From ZC4RG29 sp036273935 (GTDB lineage Bacteria; Bacteroidota; Bacteroidia; Cytophagales; Cyclobacteriaceae): a stretch of DNA of 28,827 nt. The position numbers and the translations under genes were made by a program. The notes beneath the pieces are model-generated. The model did not search any database, was not told the origin of the DNA, and saw only the letters and a list, made by a program, of their open reading frames with translations. The stretch is from the NCBI GenBank assembly GCA_036273935.1, contig DASUGQ010000084.1:1-28827 (forward strand), written 5' to 3'. This document shows positions 7,686-14,316 of this stretch, piece after piece (the stretch's first letter is position 1; every line of letters begins with the position of its first letter).

Positions 7686-8912
7686 ATGAATAACCCAACC
7701 ACCCCCTACCTTACAACGTTGACACCGCTACGTGGTATTGCTGCGTTGCTTGTTGTTGTCTTTCATTCGAACCTTATGTGTGCCCAATTTATTCCGCAAG
7801 GATATACACACATCGTTGACTCGGGATGGCTTTGGGTTGACTTCTTTTTTGTGCTCAGCGGCTTCATCATGTTTTATGTTTATGGCAAAAATTTTAAGGA
7901 ACGCGTCGATCGTTCAGGTTATTTAAAATACGTGGGAGCAAGATTTGCGCGTGTGTATCCTCTTCACCTGTTTACCCTTATCGTATGTTTCGTCACTGCC
8001 GTCATCATTGTTAGACGGGCGGATGGTCTTGATGACTTCTTTGCGGAAATGATCAACCCGGGAGCGCTTCCCGCCTCTTTGGTTTTTTTGCAAGGGATGG
8101 GAGTCTTTTGGGCCGCCCCCTTAAATACGCCCTCCTGGTCGCTCAGTACTGAGTGGTGGATGTACCTGATCTTTCCGTTTGTTGTTCCCTTATTTTCAAA
8201 AATGAATGGAGGGGGAAAACTTTTTGTGTTTGCCTTATTGGTTGCAGCATATCTCTTCATTATGTACTTCATTGGTCCAATTGCAATGGCCGGACCGTTT
8301 GCAAGTGGTCATCCTACGATGGACATTGTCGCCGACTTTGGGTTCTTTCGTTGTGCTGCCGGTTTTCTATTGGGAATGGTGCTTCACGAAGTCTATAAGA
8401 CGCGCACAGCTTATTCTTTGTTCAGAAAGAGTGGAATGTTCATCATTCTTTTTGCAGGTGTTTTAGTTGCCATGCATTTTGGTATTAACGATTTACTGAT
8501 CATTGCCTTCTTTCCTCTTATTATTTTGGCTGCCGCCTACAATGAAGAGCGTGTTAAAAAAATACTTGACACATCCGTTTTGCAGCGCCTGGGAGATTGG
8601 TCATACTCTATATATATGGTGCATGTTCCCATCATCAGTATCTTTTGGGTGTTTAACGTTTACAATGACCCTAAATTTTTTTCCAATTTTCTGGAACTGG
8701 TAAGTAAGCCACCAAATTATGGATTGGGACTTGTTTTCTTTCTTGTCATATTTGCCTCAACGTTAGTGATTGCGGCCCTGACTTATCGTTATGTTGAAGT
8801 TCCCGCACGCAATTATCTGAATGCACGTTTCAATGTAAAAAAGCAAAAGACGGTGCCCCTACTTCAGGAACGTGAGGTGCCTAATCCTTTTCCACCGGCT
8901 GAAAAAGATTGA
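7686..8912 (+). CDS. Acyltransferase family 3 integral membrane protein
   Basis: About 408 residues from the ATG at 7686; a GTG at 7647 in frame would add 13 polar residues and is less likely. This is an OafA/YrhL-type membrane O-acyltransferase, which transfers acetyl or other acyl groups to surface sugars or lipids. Family hallmarks are LTPLRGIAALLVVVFHS near the start, with the conserved arginine and histidine, and WLWVDFFFVLSGFI shortly after. About ten hydrophobic helices follow, then a YSIYMVHVPI motif near the C-terminus. There is no fused SGNH domain, so it is the single-domain form. No glycan-biosynthesis neighbours are present, so the acceptor is unknown. Its last 32 bases overlap the end of the clpP gene on the other strand. 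Confidence 0.9.
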   Translation: MNNPTTPYLTTLTPLRGIAALLVVVFHSNLMCAQFIPQGYTHIVDSGWLWVDFFFVLSGFIMFYVYGKNFKERVDRSGYLKYVGARFARVYPLHLFTLIVCFVTAVIIVRRADGLDDFFAEMINPGALPASLVFLQGMGVFWAAPLNTPSWSLSTEWWMYLIFPFVVPLFSKMNGGGKLFVFALLVAAYLFIMYFIGPIAMAGPFASGHPTMDIVADFGFFRCAAGFLLGMVLHEVYKTRTAYSLFRKSGMFIILFAGVLVAMHFGINDLLIIAFFPLIILAAAYNEERVKKILDTSVLQRLGDWSYSIYMVHVPIISIFWVFNVYNDPKFFSNFLELVSKPPNYGLGLVFFLVIFASTLVIAALTYRYVEVPARNYLNARFNVKKQKTVPLLQEREVPNPFPPAEKD

Positions 8913-9537
8913 TTGTAAATTCAGGATTGTTCAGCAACACAACATCGCTCACGTCGCCAAGTACTTCATCAATTAATCCAAAGTCTTTCGCTTCCGGGGC
9001 GTTCATGTACTTATCCCGTAAAAAGTATTCTTCAATCTCTTTCCAGGTGTGACCGGAGTGTTTTCCCATAAGGTGGAATAATTGCGCCTGCAACCGTTCC
9101 TGTTCACGCGTTGCTATCCGAACGTCTTCGGTATATCCTCGTGCACCACCGCCGGTTGGATGCATGTGGATAGTTGCATGCGGGAGTGCATAGCGCTTTC
9201 CTTTTGCGCCAGATGTTAAGAGTGCCGTGCCCATGCTTGCGGACACACCAACGGCGACGGTCGATACAGGAGCCTTTATCATTTGCATCGCATCGTAGAT
9301 GGCGAGCCCGGCATAGACATGTCCACCTGGACTGTTAATATAAAGATTGATCGGTTGCTTTTGATCCAGGCTGTTGAGGTACAACAGTTGCGCGACGATC
9401 ACATTGGCGACAGCGTCATCAATTCCCGTTCCCAGGAAGATGATTCGCTCTTTTAACAACAAGCTAAAAATGTCATAGGCCCGCTCACCACGGCCGCTGT
9501 TGTCAATTACCATGGGAATGATGTTGGATTCGATCAT
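8881..9537 (-). CDS. clpP: ATP-dependent Clp protease proteolytic subunit (ClpP paralogue)
   Basis: 218-residue serine protease subunit that forms tetradecameric chambers and is fed by an AAA+ unfoldase such as ClpX. The full triad is visible with the same spacing as in Escherichia coli ClpP: S101 in SASMG, H126 in HMHPTGG, D175 in LRDKYM (25 and 49 residues apart). N-terminal RGERAYDIFSLLLKERIIFL and YINSPGG are strongly ClpP-like. The histidine segment is unusual, reading IHMHPTGGG where most ClpPs have MIHQPLGG. The gene is not beside clpX or tig as a housekeeping clpP often is. It is the last gene of a sigma-factor operon, starting four bases after the 89-residue gene, so it is probably an additional, specialised ClpP. 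Its 3' end overlaps the acyltransferase gene. Confidence 0.94.
   Translation of the reverse strand: MIESNIIPMVIDNSGRGERAYDIFSLLLKERIIFLGTGIDDAVANVIVAQLLYLNSLDQKQPINLYINSPGGHVYAGLAIYDAMQMIKAPVSTVAVGVSASMGTALLTSGAKGKRYALPHATIHMHPTGGGARGYTEDVRIATREQERLQAQLFHLMGKHSGHTWKEIEEYFLRDKYMNAPEAKDFGLIDEVLGDVSDVVLLNNPEFTINLFQPVEKD
8883..8910. terminator. Imperfect palindrome within the overlapping gene ends
   Basis: AATCCTTTTC and GAAAAAGATT flank a short CACCGGCT centre, forming a hairpin with one mismatch. It lies inside the 32-bp overlap of the convergent acyltransferase and clpP genes. Read on either strand it ends in an A/T-rich arm, so it may serve as a shared terminator. It also makes both proteins end in the residues EKD. 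Confidence 0.4.
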
Positions 9538-9541
9538 TGAT

Positions 9542-9811
9542 TCAGAGTTTAAACAGTTGATGAATGGAACGCTGGAATTCTTTCTTTGACGGATCGGTGA
9601 ATAGTTTTTGATGAATGACTTCTATTTCTTCTTTTATTTTTTTGCGGTGGTAAAGTTTTATGAGGGAATAAACTTTTTTCTGAGCACTTACATTTAATCG
9701 CAGCATAGGGTGGATCAGCATGCGTGCTTCAAACAGGAGCGATTCATCGATATTCATCTTTTTGAACAGGTATTTTTCCACCTGTTCGATTTCATTCAAG
9801 GAAGTCCTCAT
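9542..9811 (-). CDS. 89-residue helical protein, putative cytoplasmic anti-sigma-like factor
   Basis: No named family can be given firmly. The sequence is helical and charged. It opens with EIEQVEKYLFKKMNIDESLLFEARMLI in pattern, that is, a helix ending in YL, a turn, then an FE-x-x-L-x-x-x-P-x-L helix. This resembles the N-terminal helical bundle of Bacteroidota ECF anti-sigma proteins, but there is no zinc-binding HxxxCxxC, no membrane segment and no sensor domain. A basic stretch (LYHRKKIKEEI) follows. Its start lies inside the 3' end of the sigma-factor gene (20-bp overlap), and its stop lies four bases before clpP. Tight coupling to a sigma gene is what one expects of an anti-sigma or co-regulator. 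That role is inferred from position and pattern, not from a known domain. Confidence 0.66.
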   Translation of the reverse strand: MRTSLNEIEQVEKYLFKKMNIDESLLFEARMLIHPMLRLNVSAQKKVYSLIKLYHRKKIKEEIEVIHQKLFTDPSKKEFQRSIHQLFKL

Positions 9812-10337
9812 AGTCTAATGCTTTTTCTTTAATGGTATTTCTAAGTTTTTCAAGGCATTTGAATTTTTGAACTGCTGTGGTGTGATCATTCCTGTAGCCA
9901 AGGGCCTCAGTAATTTCCCTCGTTGGAAGTTTCTCATAGTAAAACCCCCGCAGTACGTCCAGACATTTCTTCCCGGTGTTCTCGAGGAATTTCAGCAATT
10001 TATTTTCGTTTGGCTGTTCGTTGGATTCTTCAGGTAACGACATGGCCCATTCAATGTCATCAAGGGAAACCAGGTGATGATCCCTCTTGAATTTCCGTAT
10101 CCATAAATGCTTGGCAATGCCGAGAATGTAGGCTTCACCCGACGCTGTAAGATTAAAATTCTCATTCGCTTGTTTCTCATAAAAGATTACAAGCGCATCC
10201 TGAAAAATATCTTTGGCATCTTCGAGTGTCCCGTTCATTTTACTGACGAACCTGGCAACACGGGGAAATGCGCGCTCATATAGCCTGATCTGCTGCTGGT
10301 GTTCCGCTTGAAGGGGTATTATTTCTAAAATTTCCAT
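9792..10337 (-). CDS. Sigma-70 family RNA polymerase sigma factor (ECF-like)
   Basis: 181-residue sigma factor with region 2 at about residues 20-95 and region 4 at about 115-170. Region 2 includes EDAKDIFQDALVIFYEK, the core-RNAP and -10 binding helix, then YILGIAKHLWIRKFKRD. Region 4 includes CLDVLRGFYYEKL, TREITEALGY and VQKFKCLEKLR, the -35 binding helix-turn-helix. No region 1.1 or 3 is present. It should redirect RNA polymerase to a small regulon in response to a signal, normally while relieved of an anti-sigma partner. It is first in an operon with the 89-residue protein and clpP. A 14-bp palindrome overlaps its likely -7 element, which suggests control of its own promoter. The divergent lipoprotein gene is a candidate target. 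Confidence 0.9.
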   Translation of the reverse strand: MEILEIIPLQAEHQQQIRLYERAFPRVARFVSKMNGTLEDAKDIFQDALVIFYEKQANENFNLTASGEAYILGIAKHLWIRKFKRDHHLVSLDDIEWAMSLPEESNEQPNENKLLKFLENTGKKCLDVLRGFYYEKLPTREITEALGYRNDHTTAVQKFKCLEKLRNTIKEKALDYEDFLE

Positions 10338-10359
10338 AGAGCTCGTTTCCTTATAAGTG

Positions 10360-10377
10360 TTTGTTGCAACAAAAATA
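10360..10377 (-). promoter_or_regulatory. Candidate -7 element overlapped by a 14-bp palindrome upstream of the sigma operon
   Basis: On the minus strand TATTTTTG (10377-10370) fits TAnnTTTG exactly and lies 33-40 bases before the sigma ATG. The perfect palindrome TTTGTTGCAACAAA (10360-10373) overlaps it and covers the expected transcription start, as an operator would. A -33 TTG at the usual distance is not evident. Confidence 0.4.
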
Positions 10378-10400
10378 TCACCTCAGGATTGCAGATTTAT

Positions 10401-10540
10401 TTTTTTACGCGGATTGATTTCAATCAACAACATATTAATAATCCTCAAACTGTAATCGTATTCAGGTACACAATTTACATATCGTTACAATAGAGCCGGT
10501 ATTTGTGACAATAGTTTCATGTGTTTTATTTTTTACGCGG
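10401..10540. repeat. Two direct copies of TTTTTTACGCGG and a 14-bp palindrome in the divergent gap
   Basis: The 293-bp space between the sigma operon and the lipoprotein gene holds TTTTTTACGCGG at 10401-10412 and again at 10529-10540, both preceded by TTTA. Two bases after the first copy begins the near-perfect palindrome TTGATTTCAATCAA (10414-10427; arms TTGATT/AATCAA with a TC centre). These are candidate binding sites for a regulator of the divergent pair. No other gene is seen in the gap. Confidence 0.4.
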
Positions 10541-10630
10541 CAATTTTGTTTCGCTATTGCATTCGCCCGGAGTCTCTTCCGGTTTCCTTTATTTAGTTTT
10601 TTCAGTACGACCACTTAAACTTCAGTTAAA

Positions 10631-11077
10631 ATGAAAACCCTTCGCTTTAATCGATTTTGCGCTGTTGTCTCAGCGTGTGCATTTATGATTGCCGTCAACT
10701 CTTGCGGAGATGACGAAGGTTCATCCAATGTCAATGACATCACTGTTAAGTCAATTTCGCCGGATTCACCTGCTGTTCTCAAGTTCTATCAAACATCATC
10801 CGATGATCGGGTATACATCGAGTATGATTATAATATTTCCCACAAAGAGGGTGCGCGAATTTGGATTGTGCCTTATACAGACGGGGATTTTTCGCCCGGA
10901 TATATCTATTCTTCTTCTCCCGTGTACAAGGGAAAAGGGTCGAAAAAGGTTTTGATTTCAATTGATGAAAGCGCAGAACCGGTTAATGTTGATCAACTGC
11001 AGATCTATATTGAAAGCGAGGAGACCGAAGAGGTACTCGTAGAACGATACGTTGATGTTGATTATACATTTGAATAA
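10631..11077 (+). CDS. Small secreted lipoprotein of unknown function
   Basis: 148-residue protein beginning with a basic n-region and hydrophobic core, then a cysteine in VNSCGDDEG. The acidic DDE right after the cysteine and the lipobox-like VNSC point to a lipoprotein. In Bacteroidota an acidic or S-D-x-x start after the cysteine often accompanies surface export, but the signal here is not canonical. The mature part of about 120 residues is acidic, with tyrosine-rich strands (YIEYDYN, YIYSSSPVY, LQIYIES), so probably a single beta-sandwich domain. No enzyme motif is visible. It is divergent from the sigma operon and ends at a strong UUCG-loop terminator, so it is a single-gene transcript and a plausible target of that sigma factor. 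Confidence 0.75.
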   Translation: MKTLRFNRFCAVVSACAFMIAVNSCGDDEGSSNVNDITVKSISPDSPAVLKFYQTSSDDRVYIEYDYNISHKEGARIWIVPYTDGDFSPGYIYSSSPVYKGKGSKKVLISIDESAEPVNVDQLQIYIESEETEEVLVERYVDVDYTFE

Positions 11078-11096
11078 TAAGTCGGGTTTGGGAAGG

Positions 11097-11129
11097 TGGA
11101 GGACGGCTTCGGTTGCCCTCTGCTTTTTT
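11097..11129 (+). terminator. Rho-independent terminator with UUCG tetraloop
   Basis: A stem of GAGG/CCTC plus CGGC/GTTG (with one A-C mismatch and G-U pairs) closes a C-TTCG-G tetraloop at 11107-11112. It is followed by TGC and six T residues. It terminates the lipoprotein transcript 20 bases after its stop. On the opposite strand it has no T-run, so it acts in one direction. Confidence 0.75.
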
Positions 11130-11132
11130 CTT

Positions 11133-12068
11133 TCAGATCAACTTCGGGCCCTTCAGTTTGTTTTCAAGTAGGCCAAATGATTCCGTCAGCCCCTTGTATT
11201 TCAAGGTATCGGGACTCATACTCTTAATCGCAGACGACAGCATTTCCTTTTCATGTTGTGATAATTCATCAACGGAATAAAAGTAAGTGCGGATGGTGAA
11301 CAGAAATGCGTTTACCTGGGGAAACCCGACAAGATTCTGGCGTTCACTTCGAATGTACCAAGTCGTATTCACATCGTGGTGCCTGCCTTGCCATTCTATC
11401 CGATCAACACCGGGTGGCGCTTCCGGGTGATGATTTAATCGTGTGTCGGTGGCGATCCCCCAGGCAAATCGCGTTGATGGGAAGGAAGAATGGACAATTG
11501 ATTCCAGCATTCTTCGGTAGTGAACGAGTGTTCTTTCCATTGAAGGAACCGGTGCATGGATCGCGGAAAATGGTTTTCCAATTTTGTCAGAAGGAGCCCA
11601 ATGATTGGGTGAGCAAAGGTGGATGGCGCTCAAATAGTCATTGCTCTCCTCTAATTGAAAAACAGCGAGATCCTCCTGCACCTGGGAACAAAGGGCATCG
11701 AACAGGTCAACATATCGATCGCCGCCAAAAGTTTGCCAGTCGCGCCCCCAACTCAATTTCTCGCCCGTTCGTTGATTTAGCAATTCAATTCGTTCTCCTT
11801 CCTGGATCAATTCAAACAGATTGGGGTACTCCGATACGAGCTGGTTAACCATGAAGCGATTAACGGTTGAAATGGTGGTGTCCCTGAGTTCGTGTTTAAG
11901 GAAGTATTTATAAATATTCTCCTTTCGGCCGACACTTTTATTGTTGATGTAATGTTCGTAGGTATCATCGATCTGGAAAATTAATTTATCCTTCCCTTCA
12001 CCCTTCGTGAGGGGTATGAGCCCCGGTGCCGTGGAGTAAGAGCCGGTTAAAAAGGGTAAGTATTTCAT
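11133..12068 (-). CDS. DUF3445 / haem-dependent oxidative N-demethylase (HODM) family protein
   Basis: 311 residues from the ATG at 12068, chosen because MKYLPFL starts the family-like region and an exact -7 element lies just upstream; an in-frame start at 12140 would add 24 residues. Family features are WGRDWQTF, then LCSPNHWAPSDKIGKPF with IHAPVP directly after (the family's P-x-x-W...K-I-G...I-H-x-P-V-P block), then WYIRSERQNLVGFP and a C-terminal FTIRTYFY. Characterised members bind haem and flavin partners and oxidatively demethylate small methylamines such as dimethylamine, but most are uncharacterised. No reductase or methylamine gene is adjacent, so the substrate is open. It is divergent from the two-component operon. 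Confidence 0.85.
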   Translation of the reverse strand: MKYLPFLTGSYSTAPGLIPLTKGEGKDKLIFQIDDTYEHYINNKSVGRKENIYKYFLKHELRDTTISTVNRFMVNQLVSEYPNLFELIQEGERIELLNQRTGEKLSWGRDWQTFGGDRYVDLFDALCSQVQEDLAVFQLEESNDYLSAIHLCSPNHWAPSDKIGKPFSAIHAPVPSMERTLVHYRRMLESIVHSSFPSTRFAWGIATDTRLNHHPEAPPGVDRIEWQGRHHDVNTTWYIRSERQNLVGFPQVNAFLFTIRTYFYSVDELSQHEKEMLSSAIKSMSPDTLKYKGLTESFGLLENKLKGPKLI

Positions 12069-12080
12069 GTTATTGAAAAA

Positions 12081-12088
12081 CAAAAGTA
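12081..12088 (-). promoter_or_regulatory. Candidate -7 element of the HODM-family gene
   Basis: On the minus strand TACTTTTG fits TAnnTTTG exactly and ends 12 bases before the preferred ATG at 12068. That would give a very short leader. No -33 TTG is seen at the expected distance. Confidence 0.3.
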
Positions 12089-12197
12089 AGCTAATGGCAG
12101 GATTATCCGCGGGGAATGATTTAAAAGGGACGATAAACATGACGGTGACCGGCGTAGCACAATTGAATAATTCCTAATTTTCCGCATCCTCACGGCT

Positions 12198-12884
12198 ATG
12201 AAGAAAATTTTGTTAGTAGAAGACGATCCCACCATCAACCAGAATGTAAAAGAGTCCCTTATCGCAGAGGGATTTGAAGTGACTTCAGTGTTTGATGGGA
12301 TGCTCGCTGAAAAATTCCTCAGAAAGAACGGCTTCGACTGTATTGTCCTTGACATCAACCTGCCTGGAAAAAATGGATTTGATCTCTGCAGGGACTATCG
12401 AAGATACAATTCAGCAACCCCAGTTCTTATTCTTACTGCGTTCGATGACCTGGAAGATAAAGTCCAGGGGTATGATTGCGGGGCCGACGATTATCTTACC
12501 AAACCCTTTTACATGAAGGAGTTGGTCCTTCGCATCAACTCATTGTTGAGAAGGAATCTCACACAGAAAGATGAGGCCGGCAATTCAACTATTGTGGCCG
12601 GCGATCTCGTCATCAACACAGGGACCAAAAAAGTTACCCGCAGTGATATTGAAATTGCCCTCACGCCGCGTGAATATCAGATTTTAGTGAGGCTCGTTTC
12701 TTCACGGGGAGAGGTGGTCGCAAAAAAAACTCTGATCGGCGAAATATGGGGCTCATCTTTCGATGCCAATACTAATACCATAGAGGTGTTCATCAATTTC
12801 CTTCGCAAGAAAGTGGATAAACCTTTTGGCAGGGATTCCATTAAAACTAAAGTCGGGTTTGGATATTACTTTGACGACAAATGA
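12198..12884 (+). CDS. OmpR/PhoB-type response regulator
   Basis: 228-residue two-component regulator. The receiver domain (1-120) has the acidic pocket D9-D10, phosphoacceptor D52 in VLDINLPGKNG, T80 and K102 in LTKPF. A winged-helix DNA-binding domain follows (about 130-225), ending in FLRKKVDKPF and VGFGYYFDD, typical of OmpR family members. It should bind promoters of the metal-efflux genes downstream and its own operon. The stop overlaps the kinase start as ATGA, so the pair is translationally coupled. It is divergent from the HODM gene, with about 130 bp between the two starts. Family assignment is firm; the signal is inferred from the efflux genes. Confidence 0.95.
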   Translation: MKKILLVEDDPTINQNVKESLIAEGFEVTSVFDGMLAEKFLRKNGFDCIVLDINLPGKNGFDLCRDYRRYNSATPVLILTAFDDLEDKVQGYDCGADDYLTKPFYMKELVLRINSLLRRNLTQKDEAGNSTIVAGDLVINTGTKKVTRSDIEIALTPREYQILVRLVSSRGEVVAKKTLIGEIWGSSFDANTNTIEVFINFLRKKVDKPFGRDSIKTKVGFGYYFDDK

Positions 12885-14245
12885 GTATCCGCAACAAAAT
12901 CCTCCTTTACTTTTCTGTCGTGACCATCGCCCTGGTTGGTGCTGCTCTTTTTTTCATCTATACCCTTTTTGCGCAGTTTCGGGAGCAGGAGTTTCAACAG
13001 TTGCAGAAAGACAAAATCAATACAACGCTGAAGTTCTTAACTGAGTTTAAGGAAATAAATCAAAACCTTATCGAAGCGATGGATCGCATAACGATTCATG
13101 ACCTGTATGATGAGAAGCTTCTTATTTTTGACAGGAGTAAAAATCTTGTCTATACGAGCATTGACGATACGCCAATTTCTTTTTCCCATAAGATACTCGA
13201 GGAATTATCTGTCCACAATACATTAGTTGAACAGAAAGATGGTTTGTATGATGTAGTCGGACTATACCTGGAGAAGGATGAGAAGGCATATTACGGTATC
13301 AGCAAGGCCTATGACATATCGGGTTACTCCAAGCTCAATTATTTGAAATATGTTTTCTCGCTGACATTTGTGGCCATCTCGCTCGTCGTTGTTCTCGTTT
13401 CTTATTACCTCTCGAAAAGGATAACTCATTCTATCGCTCACGTCACCCGACAGATTAAGGATTTTAATTTTAACGAACGGGGTAATCCGATTATCACAAC
13501 CACCTCCCGTGACGAGATTTCTCTTCTCGTTCAACGATTTAACGAGTTGATGGGTCGCATGAACGAGGCCTTTGCTTTTCAAAAGCATGCCGTGCACCAT
13601 ATTTCACACGAACTGAAAACACCAATCGCCGTGTTAGTTTCTGATTTTGAAAAAATTGAAAAGGAAACGGATGCTAACAGGATCAGATCTTTAATAGAAA
13701 TTCAAAAAGAGAACACGAAAAGCCTTGGTGAAGTCATAAACTCGTTGCTGGAGATTGCCAAAGCTGAGTCAGGCAGCAGCCCGTCCCAATCCAACATCAG
13801 GGTAGATGAAATGATATTTGATCTGGCAGAGGAATTCAGCGTTATTCATCCCGATTTTCAGTTCTCGGTTGATTACTCACAAAATGTTGTGAATGAAGGG
13901 GGTCTTACCATTTCGGCTAATTTACGCCTGATGAAAGCCGCTCTTTCAAATCTTATGTTGAACTGCGTTCAGTATAGTTACGACCACCGGGCCCGGGTGA
14001 TCATTACGCCGGGTGGTGAGAATCTGCAAATTGATTTTTCGAATCAGGGTGCTGTTCTCAGTGAGCGGGAGCAACAGTTTTTGTTCCAGCATTTTTTCCG
14101 TGGAGAAAACAGCAAGGGAAAAAGAGGATTTGGTTTGGGTTTGGTCTTTATTAATAAAATCATGGGCCTCTATGGAGGTAAGGTGTCCTATCACACTAAT
14201 AACATCGATGTCAACGTATTCACAATATCGCTTCCTTTAAGCTAA
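12881..14245 (+). CDS. Membrane sensor histidine kinase
   Basis: 454-residue kinase, partner of the preceding regulator. It has a first transmembrane helix at about 7-29, a periplasmic sensor of roughly 120 residues, a second helix at about 155-177, a HAMP-like segment ending near 230, and a HisKA helix with phospho-accepting H243 in HHISHELKTP. A HATPase_c domain has the N-box in LMLNCVQYS and a G-box in GFGLGLVFINKIMGLYGG. The sensor domain has few histidines or cysteines, so a metal-binding site cannot be pointed to from the sequence. Its place immediately upstream of the TolC-adaptor-RND genes suggests it controls them in response to metal stress in the periplasm, as CusS or CzcS do. Confidence 0.94.
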   Translation: MSIRNKILLYFSVVTIALVGAALFFIYTLFAQFREQEFQQLQKDKINTTLKFLTEFKEINQNLIEAMDRITIHDLYDEKLLIFDRSKNLVYTSIDDTPISFSHKILEELSVHNTLVEQKDGLYDVVGLYLEKDEKAYYGISKAYDISGYSKLNYLKYVFSLTFVAISLVVVLVSYYLSKRITHSIAHVTRQIKDFNFNERGNPIITTTSRDEISLLVQRFNELMGRMNEAFAFQKHAVHHISHELKTPIAVLVSDFEKIEKETDANRIRSLIEIQKENTKSLGEVINSLLEIAKAESGSSPSQSNIRVDEMIFDLAEEFSVIHPDFQFSVDYSQNVVNEGGLTISANLRLMKAALSNLMLNCVQYSYDHRARVIITPGGENLQIDFSNQGAVLSEREQQFLFQHFFRGENSKGKRGFGLGLVFINKIMGLYGGKVSYHTNNIDVNVFTISLPLS

Positions 14246-14316
14246 AATTTATTCGTTTTAAGTCCTTTTTAAGAAGGTATGGATAACCTTTGACCCGTCA
14301 AATGGACGTCGGTCAA

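Noticed and set aside
11306..11848. 180-codon plus-strand open frame
   Set aside because: Entirely antisense to the HODM-family gene, whose conserved motifs show that the minus strand is coding.
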